Assembly (NCBI RefSeq): GCF_000004195.4 | Contig: NC_030679.2 | Coordinates: 145,888,243 to 145,952,242 of the forward strand | DNA: 64,000 nt | Direction: 5' to 3' | Origin: Xenopus tropicalis | Lineage: Eukaryota > Chordata > Amphibia > Anura > Pipidae | In this document: positions 25,225 to 37,800 of the stretch, piece after piece | Position numbering within the stretch: the first letter of the stretch is position 1 | How the letters are laid out: each line of letters opens with the position of its first letter | Translations under genes and position numbers: made by a program | The notes under the pieces: model-generated | The model's input: the letters and a program-made list of their open reading frames with translations, nothing else | Databases searched by the model: none | What the model was told of the DNA's origin: nothing

Positions 25225-28200
25225 GGGAGATAGCTCTTAGTACAAGTGAGGGAATACAGGGGTAGGGGGGATAGCTCTCAGTACAAGTGAGGGAATACAG
25301 GGGTAGGGGGGATAGCTCTTAGTACAAGTGAGGGAATACAGGGGTAGGGGGGATAGCTCTCAGTACAAGTGAGGGAATACAGGGGTAGGGGAGATAGCTC
25401 TCAGTACAAGTGAGGGAATACAGGGGTAGGGGGGATAGCTCTCAGTACAAGTGAGGGAATACAGGGGTAGGGGGGATAGCTCTTAGTACAAGTGAGGGAA
25501 TACAGGGGTAGGGGAGATAGCTCTTAGTACAAGTGAGGGAATACAGGGGTAGGGGGGATAGCTCTCAGTACAAGTGAGGGAATACAGGGGTAGGGGAGAT
25601 AGCTCTCAGTACAAGTGAGGGAATACAGGGGTAGGGGGGATAGCTCTCAGTACAAGTGAGGGAATACAGGGGTAGGGGGGATAGCTCTTAGTACAAGTGA
25701 GGGAATACAGGGGTAGGGGAGATAGCTCTTAGTACAAGTGAGGGAATACAGGGGTAGGGGAGATAGCTCTTAGTACAAGTGAGGGAATACAGGGGTAGGG
25801 GGGATAGCTCTCAGTACAAGTGAGGGAATACAGGGGTAGGTGGGATAGCTCTCAGTACAAGTGAGGGAATACAGGGGTAGGGGAGATAGCTCTCAGTACA
25901 AGTGAGGGAATACAGGGGTAGGGGAGATAGCTCTCAGTACAAGTGAGGGAATACAGGGGTATGGGAGATAGCTCTCAGTACAAGTGAGGGAATACAGGGG
26001 TAGGGGGGATAGCTCTCAGTACAAGTGAGGGAATACAGGGGTAGGGGGGATAGCTCTCAGTACAAGTGAGGGAATACAGGGGTAGGGGAGATAGCTCTCA
26101 GTACAAGTGAGGGAATACAGGGGTAGGGGAGATAGCTCTCAGTACAAGTGAGGGAATACAGGGGTAGGGGAGATAGCTCTCAGTACAAGTGAGGGAATAC
26201 AGGGGTAGGGGGGATAGCTCTCAGTACAAGTGAGGGAATACAGGGGTAGGGGGGATAGCTCTCAGTACAAGTGAGGGAATACAGGGGTATGGGAGATAGC
26301 TCTCAGTACAAGTGAGGGAATACAGGGGTAGGGGGGATAGCTCTCAGTACAAGTGAGGGAATACAGGGGTATGGGAGATAGCTCTCAGTACAAGTGAGGG
26401 AATACAGGGGTAGGGGGGATAGCTCTCAGTACAAGTGAGGGAATACAGGGGTAGGGGAGATAGCTCTCAGTACAAGTGAGGGAATACAGGGGTAGGGGGG
26501 ATAGCTCTCAGTACAAGTGAGGGAATACAGGGGTAGGGGAGATAGTTCTCAGTACAAGTGAGGGAATACAGGGGTAGGGGGGATAGCTCTCAGTACAAGT
26601 GAGGGAATACAGGGGTAGGGGAGATAGCTCTCAGTACAAGTGAGGGAATACAGGGGTAGGGGGATAGCTCTCAGTACAAGTGAGGGAATACAGGGGTAGG
26701 GGAGATAGCTCTCAGTACAAGTGAGGGAATACAGGGGTAGGGGAGATAGCTCTCAGTACAAGTGAGGGAATACAGGGGTAGGGGAGATAGCTCTCAGTAC
26801 AAGTGAGGGAATACAGGGGTATGGGGGATAGCTCTCAGTACAAGTGAGGGAATACAGGGGTAGGGGGATAGCTCTCAGTACAAGTGAGGGAATACAGGGG
26901 TAGGGGGGATAGCTCTCAGTACAAGTGAGGGAATACAGGGGTAGGGGGGATAGCTCTCAGTACAAGTGAGGGAATACAGGGGTAGGGGGGATAGCTCTCA
27001 GTACAAGTGAGGGAATACAGGGGTAGGGGGATAGCTCTCAGTACAAGTGAGGGAATACAGGGGTAGGGGGGATAGCTCTCAGTACAAGTGAGGGAATACA
27101 GGGGTATGGGAGATAGCTCTCAGTACAAGTGAGGGAATACAGGGGTAGGGGAGATAGCTCTCAGTACAAGTGAGGGAATACAGGGGTAGGGGAGATAGCT
27201 CTCAGTACAAGTGAGGGAATACAGGGGTAGGGGAGATAGCTCTCAGTACAAGTGAGGGAATACAGGGGTATGGGAGATAGCTCTCAGTACAAGTGAGGGA
27301 ATACAGGGGTATGGGAGATAGCTCTCAGTACAAGTGAGGGAATACAGGGGTAGGGGGGATAGCTCTCAGTACAAGTGAGGGAATACAGGGGTAGGGGAGA
27401 TAGCTCTCAGTACAAGTGAGGGAATACAGGGGTAGGGGGGATAGCTCTCAGTACAAGTGAGGGAATACAGGGGTAGGGGAGATAGCTCTCAGTACAAGTG
27501 AGGGAATACAGGGGTAGGGGGGATAGCTCTCAGTACAAGTGAGGGAATACAGGGGTATGGGAGATAGCTCTCAGTACAAGTGAGGGAATACAGGGTTATG
27601 GGGGATAGCTCTCAGTACAAGTGAGGGAATACAGGGGTAGGGGGGATAGCTCTCAGTACAAGTGAGGGAATACAGGGGTAGGGGAGATAGCTCTCAGTAC
27701 AAGTGAGGGAATACAGGGGTATGGGAGATAGCTCTCAGTACAAGTGAGGGAATACAGGGGTAGGGGGGATAGCTCTCAGTACAAGTGAGGGAATACAGGG
27801 GTATGGGGGATAGCTCTCAGTACAAGTGAGGGAATACAGGGGTAGGGGGATAGCTCTCAGTACAAGTGAGGGAATACAGGGGTAGGGCAGATAGCTCTCA
27901 GTACAAGTGAGGGAATACAGGGGTAGGGGGGATAGCTCTCAGTACAAGTGAGGGAATACAGGGGTAGGGGGGATAGCTCTCAGTACAAGTGAGGGAATAC
28001 AGGGGTATGGGGGATAGCTCTCAGTACAAGTGAGGGAATACAGGGGTAGGGGGGATAGCTCTCAGTACAAGTGAGGGAATACAGGGGTAGGGCAGATAGC
28101 TCTCAGTACAAGTGAGGGAATACAGGGGTAGGGGGGATAGCTCTCAGTACAAGTGAGGGAATACAGGGGTAGGGGGGATAGCTCTCAGTACAAGTGAGGG

Positions 28201-28313
28201 AATACAGGGGTAGGGGGGATAGCTCTCAGTACAAGTGAGGGAATACAGGGGTAGGGGGGATAGCTCTCAGTACAAGTGAGGGAATACAGGGTTATGGGAG
28301 ATAGCTCTTAGTA
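25201..28313. repeat. 41-bp G-rich minisatellite inside the CR1 tail
   Basis: About 76 units of 41 bp (ACAAGTGAGGGAATACAGGG then GTAGGGGRGATAGCTCTYAGT), a few of 40 bp. The first unit overlaps the end of CR1 ORF2: the frame reads ASEGIQG then TAG, so every unit carries the old stop-codon junction. Variants (GGGGGG, GGGGAG, TATGGG) are interspersed, indicating repeated local duplication. Confidence 0.95.
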
Positions 28314-28702
28314 CTAGTTGATCCAGGGACTGGTCCAATTGCCATCTTGGAGTCAGGAAGGAATTTTTTCCCCTCTGAGGCAAATTAGAGAGGCTTCAGA
28401 TGGGGTTTTTTGCCTTCCTCTGGATCAACTAGCAGTTAGGCAGGTTATATATAGGCATTATGGTTGAACTTGATGGACGTGTGTCTTTTTTTCAACCCAA
28501 CTTACTATGTTACTGTTACTAATGTTACTATGTTACTGAGGCATTCTGGGTATTATGGCCTTAGCTGGAGGAAAGGACATTAGTTCAATTATACATACAG
28601 TCAGGACTAGCAGTGTGGGGAATAAGCAAGGGGCATTAAATACATTGACATTTATATAAACTTGGCTACAATTACACATGATAAAGCCCAAAGAGTTGGT
28701 AA

Positions 28703-28814
28703 AATGAGACCTAAGGGAATATCTCTGATCCTCTATGAGAAGGACATAATTGTTTGTTGCATATATATATATATAGACAGGCACGGGCGCATCACATCAC
28801 AGAGACAGAATGAG
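28703..28814 (+). promoter_or_regulatory. Gene 4 promoter and micro-exon 1
   Basis: GACCTAAGGGA is at 28708-28718, an alternating AT run of 15 bases at 28761-28775, and ATG at 28810-28812. Exon end is 28814 with donor GTAAGG. The block from 28540 on matches the upstream region of genes 2 and 3, so the CR1 insertion moved the distal flank away but left the proximal promoter intact. Confidence 0.75.
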
Positions 28815-31800
28815 GTAAGGAGCGAGTGCCGGGTACATGTTCCAGTCAATAGGGGCAGGGGCAGAGCTACAGGGCAGGGAGAGCCGGGGAACTGACAGGG
28901 GGCATTTATCATCTTATTTACTTGGATATGTTTTCTCTTTGGTGTTTATTTATTGGAACTATAGCAGGGTGACTGTTACCCCAATGTTTCTATATATCTG
29001 TAACCTTGTTATGGGCTAAGGGGGCCCAGCCTGAAGGCCAGTTAGGGGGGGATTTGGGGTGAGTGCTTATTTGTGCCCTGGGTACCCCTGGGACTATAGC
29101 GGGGTGACTGTTACCCCAATGTTTCTATATATCTGTAACCTTGTTATGGGCTAAGGGGGCCCAGCCTGAAGGCCAGTTAGGGGGGGATTTGGGGTGAGTG
29201 CTTATTTGTGCCCTGGGTACCCCTGGAACTATAGTGGGGTGACTGTTACCCCAATGTTTCTATATATCTGTAACCTTGTTATGGGCTAAGGGGGCCCAGC
29301 CTGAAGGCCAGTTAGGGGGGGATTTGGGGTGAGTGCTTATTTGTGCCCTGGGTACCCCTGGGACTATAGCGGGGTGACTGTTACCCCAATGTTTCTATAT
29401 ATCTGTAACCTTGTTATGGGCTAAGGGGGCCCAGCCTGAAGGCCAGTTAGGGGGGGATTTGGGGTGAGTGCTTATTTGTGCCCTGGGTACCCCTGAAACT
29501 ATAGCAGGGTGACTGTTACCCCAAAATCATCTCATTGCATTGCAGGTCCACACCCTATTTCTACAGAACGTTCCTGCACCTCACCCTTACATGCCTTACC
29601 CCTGCCTACTATATGGATGGGAACCCCTCAGTCTCGGGCTCCCATGGGATTCTGGTACCTGGGGATCTTCTAATAGGAGCAGTGATTCCCATTCACAGTG
29701 ATGGTGTCTTCCCCTTGGTCACCTTTAAAGAGAAGCCAACCCCAGATACTTGCAAAGTGTAAGTGCAATTGCATTTGTGTTTCATCAACCCAAGCTATCG
29801 TGATTGCCCAAATCTTTTTATTTACATACTTTTTTCATTTTATATACTCATAACTACATTTTGCCATAATATAAGGTGATAGAGGGGTTGTGGGAGCACT
29901 CCGAGGCCAAGTACAGGTACTGTTTTATTATTACAGAGAAAGGGGAATCATTTAACCATGAAATAAACCCAATAGGGCTGTTCTGCCCCCAATAAGGGGT
30001 AATTATATCTTAGTTGGGATCAAGTACAGGTACTGTTTTATTATTACAGAGAAAAGGGAATCATTTAACCATTAAATAAACCCAATAGGGCTGTTCTGCC
30101 CCAATAAGGGGTAATTATATCTTAGTTGGGATCAAGTACAGGTACTGTTTTATTATTACAGAGAAAAGGGAATCATTTAACCATTAAATAAACCCAATAG
30201 GGCTGTTCTGCCCCAATAAGGGGTAATTATATCTTAGTTGGGATCAAGTACAGGTACTGTTTTATTATTACAGAGAAAAGGGAATCATTTAACCATTAAA
30301 TAAACCCAATAGGGCTGTTCTGCCCCAATAAGGGGTAATTATATCTTAGTTGGGATCAAGTACAGGTACTGTTTTATTATTACAGAGAAAAGGGAATCAT
30401 TTAACCATTAAATAAACCCAATAGGGCTGTTCTGCCCCCAATAAGGGGTAATTATATCTTAGTTGGGATCAAGTACAGGTACTGTTTTATTATTACAGAG
30501 AAAAGGGAATCATTTAACCATGAAATAAACCCAATAGGGCTGTTCTGCCCCCAATAAGGGGTAATTATATCTTAGTTGGGATCAAGTACAGGTACTGTTT
30601 TATTATTACAGAGAAAAGGGAATCATTTAACCATGAAATAAACCCAATAGGGCTGTTCTGCCCCAATAAGGGGTAATTATATCTTAGTTGGGATCAAGTA
30701 CAGGTACTGTTTTATTATTACAGTGAAAAGGGAATCATTTAACCATGAAATAAACCCAATAGGGCTGTTCTGCCCCAATAAGGGGTAATTATATCTTAGT
30801 TGGGATCAAGTACAGGTACTGTTTTATTATTACAGAGAAAAGGGAATCATTTAACCATGAAATAAACCCAATAGGGCTGTTCTGCCCCCAATAAGAGGTA
30901 ATTATATCTTAGTTGGGATCAAGTACAAGGTACAGTTTTATTACTACAGGGAAAAAGGAAATCATTTTTAAAATTCCGAATTATTTGATTAAAATGGAGT
31001 CTATGGGCGATGGCCTTTCTGTAATTCTGAGCTTTTTGGATAACAGGTTTCTGGATAACGGATCCCATACCTGTACAACGGAAGTGCGACAGATCTGGCC
31101 AATTTTAGTACAAGCAAATGGATCAATCAGTGCACATTCCTCCATCTCCTATTTTATTTGTAATTTAGTATCTGTGCAAGTGCAAAAACTATTTTATTCA
31201 CAATTGTGGAGACATTGCTGCTTTTAACACAAGATTTTACATGAGAATTGTATATGTGTTCACTATGGGCCAGGTTAACTAACACGTGGACATAAAAGTT
31301 TGTACATAAGGAAGAAAATCAGACAAATCTACTGTATCTTCACTTTGATATTGTCTCAATATCACCACTTTTGTGAATTCTCCTCTATATGTTGAGTTGG
31401 CCAACGTAGCCTCATCTTAGCTTTTGTCTAAAGGTTTCATAACATTTGACCATTTAGGTTCCGCCTTCGATTCTATCAGCCGTTCCAGGCCATCAGATTT
31501 GCGGTGGAAGAGATCAACAGAAACCCTGACCTCCTACCCAACAGTACCCTGGGTTTCTATGTCTATGACTCCTGTGTTGTTCTCCAAAGGGAGTTGGTGG
31601 GAACACTCTGGATGATAACTGGTCTAGACCGAGTGATACCAAATTACTGCTGCCGGGAACATCCTCCTCTTACTGCCGTCATTGGCCACTCAAAGTCTAG
31701 CCACTCCATCCTCATGGCTCATATTCTAGGGCTGTGTAAATTCCCACAGGTGAGGGGGGTCGGTAGAATGTTTAACTACATATCATGCAGTTGAAGAGCT

Positions 31801-34800
31801 AAATTGGTTTTGAAGAGTTTTTTCAAGATTCCATTTCATTATATTCATGTCAAATGTATTGATTAAGTGATCTGGCTCCGTACTTATCCAAACTAAGTTG
31901 CACAAAATGCTTAACATTAGTGATTGGTGAAATGTTTGGCCAGGCAAAGATTCGCAGTGAATTTCCGTGTTTCGCAAAATAAACAGTCGCGGGCGTCAAA
32001 AGAATTGTCGCTGAGTCAAAATAAATAGTTGCAGTGTCAAAATAAACAGTCGCGGGCGTCAAAAGAATAGTCGCGGAATTAAAATAAATAGTTGTGGCGT
32101 CAAAATAAATAGTCACGGGCGTCAAAAGAATAGTCACGGAGTAAAAATAAATAGTTGCGGCGTCAAAATAAATAGTCGCGGGCATCAAAAGAATAGTCGC
32201 GGAGTCAAAATAAATAGTTGCGGTGTCAAAATAAATAGTCACGGCGTCAAAAGAATAGTCGCGGAGTCAAAATAAATAGTTGCGGTGTCAAAATAAATAG
32301 TCACGGGTGTCAAAAGAATAGTCGAGGAGTAAAATAAACAGTTGCAGCATCAAAATAAATAGTTGCGGGTGTCAAAAGAATAGTCGCAGAGTCAAAATAA
32401 ATAGTTGCGGCATCAAAATAAATAGTCGCGGGCATCAAAAGAATAGTCACGGAGTCAAAATAAATAGTTGCGGTGTCAAAATAAATAGTCACGGGCGTCA
32501 AAAGAATAGTCGCGGAATCAAAATAAATAGTTGCAGCGTCAAAATAAATAGTTGCGGGCGTCAAGAGAATAGTCGAGGAGTAAAATAAACAGTTGCAGCG
32601 TCAAAATAAATAGTTGCGGGCGTCAAAAGAATAGTCGCAGAGTCAAAATAAATAGTTGCGGCATCAAAATAAATAGTCGCAGGCGTCAAAAGAATAGTTG
32701 CAGAGTCAAAATAAATAGTTGCGGCGTCAAAATAAATAGTCGCGGGCGTCAAAAGAATAGTCGCAGAGTCAAAATAAATAGTTGCGGCGTCAAAAGAATA
32801 GTCGCAGAGTCAAAATAAATAGTTGCGGCGTCAAAATAAATAGTCGCGGGCGTCAAAAGAATAGTCGCGGAGTCAAATTAATAGTTGCAGCATCAAAATA
32901 AATAGTTGCACGTCAAAAGATTAGTCTCGCGCCAAAATAATTAGTTGCGGGCGTCAAAAGAATAGTCATGCGTCAAAATAAATAGTCGCGGGCGTCAAAA
33001 GAATAGCCGCAGAGTCAAAATAAATAGTTGCGGCGTCAAAATAAATAGTCGCGGGCGTCAAAAGAATAGTCGCGGAGTCAAATTAATAGTTGCAGCATCA
33101 AAATAAATAGTTGCACGTCAAAAGATTAGTCTCGCGCCAAAATAATTAGTTGCGGGCATCAAAAGAATAGTCATGCGTCAAAATAAATAGTCGCGGGCGT
33201 CAAAATAAATAGTTGCGGGCGTCAAAAGAATAGTCGCAGAGTCAAAATAAATAGTTGCGGCGTCAAAAGAATAGTCGCAGAGTCAAAATAAATAGTTGCG
33301 GCGTCAAAATAAATAGTCGCGGGCGTCAAAAGAATAGTCGCGGAGTCAAATTAATAGTTGCAGCATCAAAATAAATAGTTGCACGTCAAAAGATTAGTCT
33401 CGCGCCAAAATAATTAGTTGCGGGCGTCAAAAAATAGTCATGCGTCAAAATAAATAGTCGCGGGCGTCAAAATAAATAGTTGAGGCGTCAAAATAAATAG
33501 TTGCGCGTCAAAAGATTAGTCTTGCGACAAAATAATTAGTCGCGGGCGTCAAAAGAATAGTCGTGCCGGAACAGATTCGCTCATCACTACTTAACATGTG
33601 AGAATCCTTAGTTATCCTCACCAAAATTTCAGGGACATTCACCAATAGGGATGAGCGAATCTGTCCTGTTTCCCTTCACCATAAAATTCGCAAAACAGCA
33701 AGAAAATTTGCAAAACGCATTTGCCGCGCAATTTTTATAGTCGCCTGCGTCTTTTTTGTCACCCGCGTCTATCTTTTTGTCGCCTGTGCCCAATTTTGAC
33801 ACGGCCGTGCCCTTATTCTTTTTTGCGTGACCACGCCCAATTTGATGCAGCCACGCCCTTTTTCGCAATCGCATCCTTTTTTGACGCGCAACAAAAAAGT
33901 TCAGAGCAATGATTTTTTCCGCGACGAATTTTCACGCAAGTTTCGTGAAACAATTTGCCAATGGCAAAATGCGGAAATTCGCTGCAAATCCGTGCTTGTC
34001 GAAAAAATTCGCCAATTGTTGCCCATCGCTGTCAACCTTGTGCCTATATTTCACCTGCAAAATGTACAGCAGTTAAATGGGTTGTTAACCCAACCATTAT
34101 GCTGCCTCATTGCGCCCCCTAGTTTTGTAATGTCATTATAGATGCAAGACAGTTCGCCAATGAGAATTCTACTGATGAAAACCTCATTAAAAATGCAAAA
34201 GAACAGACCAATGAGAATGCTGATTATTGCTCCCAACTCCAATTGCAGGAACAGAGAACAGGGAGCCAGATTTATTCACTTCAGCTGGGATTCTCATTGG
34301 AGGATTCTTTTGCATTTTAATGCAGCCACGGGCACTGGAGAGCCTGAAAAGTTTTATTGTGCAATATTGCTTTACGAATACAACCCTGATGTTGTTGGAC
34401 ATCATCTCCCTGCATGCCTCTATCTTCATTATACAAATTCAATGATAATGAAATGGAACATTGATATGAATAGATCTCTAAATGACTTTGATATTTTGTA
34501 CTAATATCATAATCAGATTTCTATAGTTTAAACTGAATCTTTTTTTATCTAAAGATCAGCCACTATTCTACCAGCTCTCTCTTGAGTGACAAGAGACAGT
34601 TCCCTTCCTTCTTTAGAACCGTCCCGAGTGATGACTTTCAGTCCAGGGGACTGGCCCAGATGGTTTTGCATTTTAAATGGAAATGGGTGGGGCTTATAGC
34701 CTCTAATGACGATTATGGCACCAAAGCGATAGAGGTCATCAGACAGGAGGTCGTGAAAGAAGGAGCTTGTGTGGCCTACACCGTGTATATTTCAGACAAC

Positions 34801-37800
34801 CTACTTAATCAAAATCTACCAAACATTGTTAAAACCATAAAGAATTCAAGTGCCAATGTCCTAGTAGTCTTCTCAGTTGACTTCTACTTATTTCCCCTTC
34901 TGGTTGAGATGCTGAAACAAAATGTAACTGGAAAAACGTTGGTTGCCAGCGAGGGTTGGTCCATTTCAGAAATCTTAGCTGTGGAAAAATATTCTTCCTT
35001 ACTTTTTGGAACTATAGGTTTTGCTTTCTACAGCTCCAACATCCCAGGGTTTCAGGAGTTCCTCAACTCCATCAACACCCACAATACACCAGGGATACTT
35101 TGGACACAAAAGTTATGGGAAGAAGCCTTTGGCTGCACCTTTATAAACCAGAGCAACCTTACTGATGCTCTGAAAAATGTTAAAAAACAATGTACAGGAG
35201 AGGAAAATCTAAATTCTGTGCAGAACAGCTATAATGATGTGTCCAGATTAACAGCCTCCTACAATATCTATACTGCGGTGTATGTGATAGCAACAGCTCT
35301 GCATGACCTGAGCCAACGTCAAGCCCTGGATGGACCATTGGTTGGAGATAATTTTTCAGATATAGGACATTTCAAACCATGGCAGGTAAAAGTAAATGCG
35401 TTAAACAATATAAAGCTCTATGTCAGAGAGTTCTGCCTCATACAGGTTACTTTGAGGTATCGTCAAGGCTTTACTTTTTACCATTGTAAATCTGTGGCCA
35501 CTAGGGATCTGTCCCATATCGCTTCACCATAAAATTTGTGAAACGGCAAGAAAATTCACAAAACGGCAAAAAATTTGCGAAACGCATTTGTCGCACAATT
35601 TTTTGATGTGACCACGTTCAATTTGACACAACCACGCCCTTTTTTTTACGTGACCACGCCCAGAGTGATGCGCGACAAAAAAATTCTGCAGTGACAATTT
35701 TTTCTGCGGCAAGGTATTTGGTTGCATTGCTGTATTGCTAGTAATTAGTAGTGATGAGCAAATCTGTACTGTTTCAATTTTCCAAAAAAATTCGCAAAAG
35801 TATGCAAAAATTTGCAAAATGCCAAAAATTTGCTTAACGCACAAAATGACACATGTAAAAAAAATTACGTACGCGGCAAAAAAATTTGCCGCTACTTTTT
35901 TGGCGTGTGGTGAATTTTTCCGCACCAAATTTTTGTGCCTGTTTAACGAAACAATCCACCAATGGTAAAACATGGAAATTTGCCGCGGAACCATGTCACT
36001 AGTGATGAGTGAATTTTTTCACCAGGCATGGATTTGCAGCAAAATTCTACACTTCTGCATTTTTACAAAACTACTGCAAAATGAGGAAAAAAAGCGTTTC
36101 CATAAGAAAAATAATTGCGCGCATCAAAAAAGTCATGTAGTAGCCGCGTTTCACTCATTTTTAGCTGTTTTGCGAATTTTTCAGCAGTTTTGCAAATTTT
36201 TTTGCGAAGCAAAACTGGAGAGATTCACTCTATGTATTACTGAATTGGTATTATATTGACAAGTGAAAACTCAATATGGCTCAAGTTTTTGTCATAAGTA
36301 GTGATGAGCAAATCTGTCCCGTTTCGCTTCGCTGAAAAATTTGCAAATCTTTTGCTGAAATGGTAAAAAATTGGCAAAACGGGAAAAATTCCAAGTGTAA
36401 AAAAAAACGAAAATTCTTTTGATGAGAGACAATTCTTTTTGATGCGAGTGACAATTCTTTTTTACGCGAGAGACAATTCTTTTTGATGCGAGAGACAATT
36501 CTTTTTCATGCGAGAGACAATTCTTTTTGATGTGGGAGACAATTCTTTTTTACACGAGAGACAATTCTTTTTGATGCAAGAGACAATTCTTTTTGACGCG
36601 AGAGACAATTCTTTTTGATGTGAGAGACAATTCTTTTTGACGCGAGAGACAATTCTTTTTGATGTGGGAGACAATTCTTTTTGACACGAGAGACAATTCT
36701 TTTTGATGCAAGAGACAATTCTTTTTGACGCGAGAGACAATTCTTTTTGATGTGAGAGACAATTCTTTTTGACGCGAGAGACAATTCTTTTTGACGCGAG
36801 AGACAATTCTTTTTGATGTGAGAGACAATTCTTTTTGACGCGAGAGACAATTCTTTTTGATGTGGGAGACAATTCTTTTTGACACGAGAGACAATTCTTT
36901 TGATGAGAGACAATTCTTTTGATGAGAGACAATTTTTTGATGCGAGAGACAATTTTTTGATGTGCGACAATTCTTTTTTTGATGCTCGACAATTCCTTTG
37001 ACATGGGTGACAATTTTAGTATGCGCAGCGAATTTTTTCAGCCTCTTCAAGAAAAAATCTGCCAATGGCGAAACATGGAAATTCGCCACAAATCCATGCC
37101 TGCCAAACTTTTTCGCCCATCACTAGTCATAAGCTCGGCAAAAGAACTCTTTCCATATCAGCTGATGATGATAGACTCATTAATATATTATTATATATAG
37201 TCTAATCCTTTAGGAGAAGATACAAAAATGAAAGTCATATCAGGCTATGGAGCAGAGGACATCTGAGGAAAAAGTAAAGCTTAGGAGCATTTATATACAC
37301 TTACACTAAACTCATTCATCAATTCTATTGTCAGTGAAGCAATCCAGTAAATCCAACCCAGGTCCCACTAAATCCCTGGCTCTTCCAGAACTAAAAAGTC
37401 AAGGGTAACACTGCATGTTGTCCCTACTCAGAAACTGAAAAGAAGCACCACAAATTGTCTAGAATGTAATTTTAATCAGAAGTAAAATATTACAATAACT
37501 TGTTGATATACATTGTTTTCTAAAAGAAATTGGTGAGCCTTTTGATGGGACAAAGATACAAGAATAGGAACATGACATCCAACTGGCATATTTATGCAAA
37601 GGAACAAAGCATGTCCTCTGTCCATAGGATCATACATCAGTTCAGATAAAAGAATTAAAAACGGGTTGCAGACTGGCTAAAATCAGATACCCCATGCTAT
37701 TTTTTTAAGTTTACAACTTTTGTGTATTTTCTGCAATATTTTCGTTAATTTGCGCAACTTTTTCAAACTTTGCGACAATTTATGCAACAATTTGTGCAAC

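Larger units (their letters stand above)
24070..28538 (+). mobile_element. CR1 LINE insertion, 5'-truncated, expanded tail
   Basis: It enters at about 24070, where the gene 3-like flank (CATGGGTCAT) stops, and leaves at about 28538, where that flank (GGCATTCTGGGTATTATGG) resumes. It comprises the 3' part of ORF2, a 3.1-kb expansion of a 41-bp unit, a unique 3' UTR (28314-28490, with GATCCAGGGACTGGTCCAAT and TTTTTTGCCTTCCTCTGGAT) and a TTACTATG-type tail. Short tail repeats rather than poly(A) are typical of CR1. The insertion ends about 170 bp before the gene 4 promoter element. Confidence 0.88.

Noticed and set aside
25201..28313. Possible CRISPR-like array of regular repeats
   Set aside because: Units are contiguous with no unique spacers and belong to a vertebrate CR1 tail.
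31850..32752. Minus-strand frames repeating a TIYFDAATIYFDSAT-type motif
   Set aside because: The 21-bp subunit is a multiple of three and lacks stops, so openness is automatic; the region is a MITE interior.
36462..37089. Three overlapping minus-strand frames of 154-183 codons
   Set aside because: They are phase-shifted readings of a 22-bp tandem repeat inside a hAT MITE, with no domain and no flanking gene signals.
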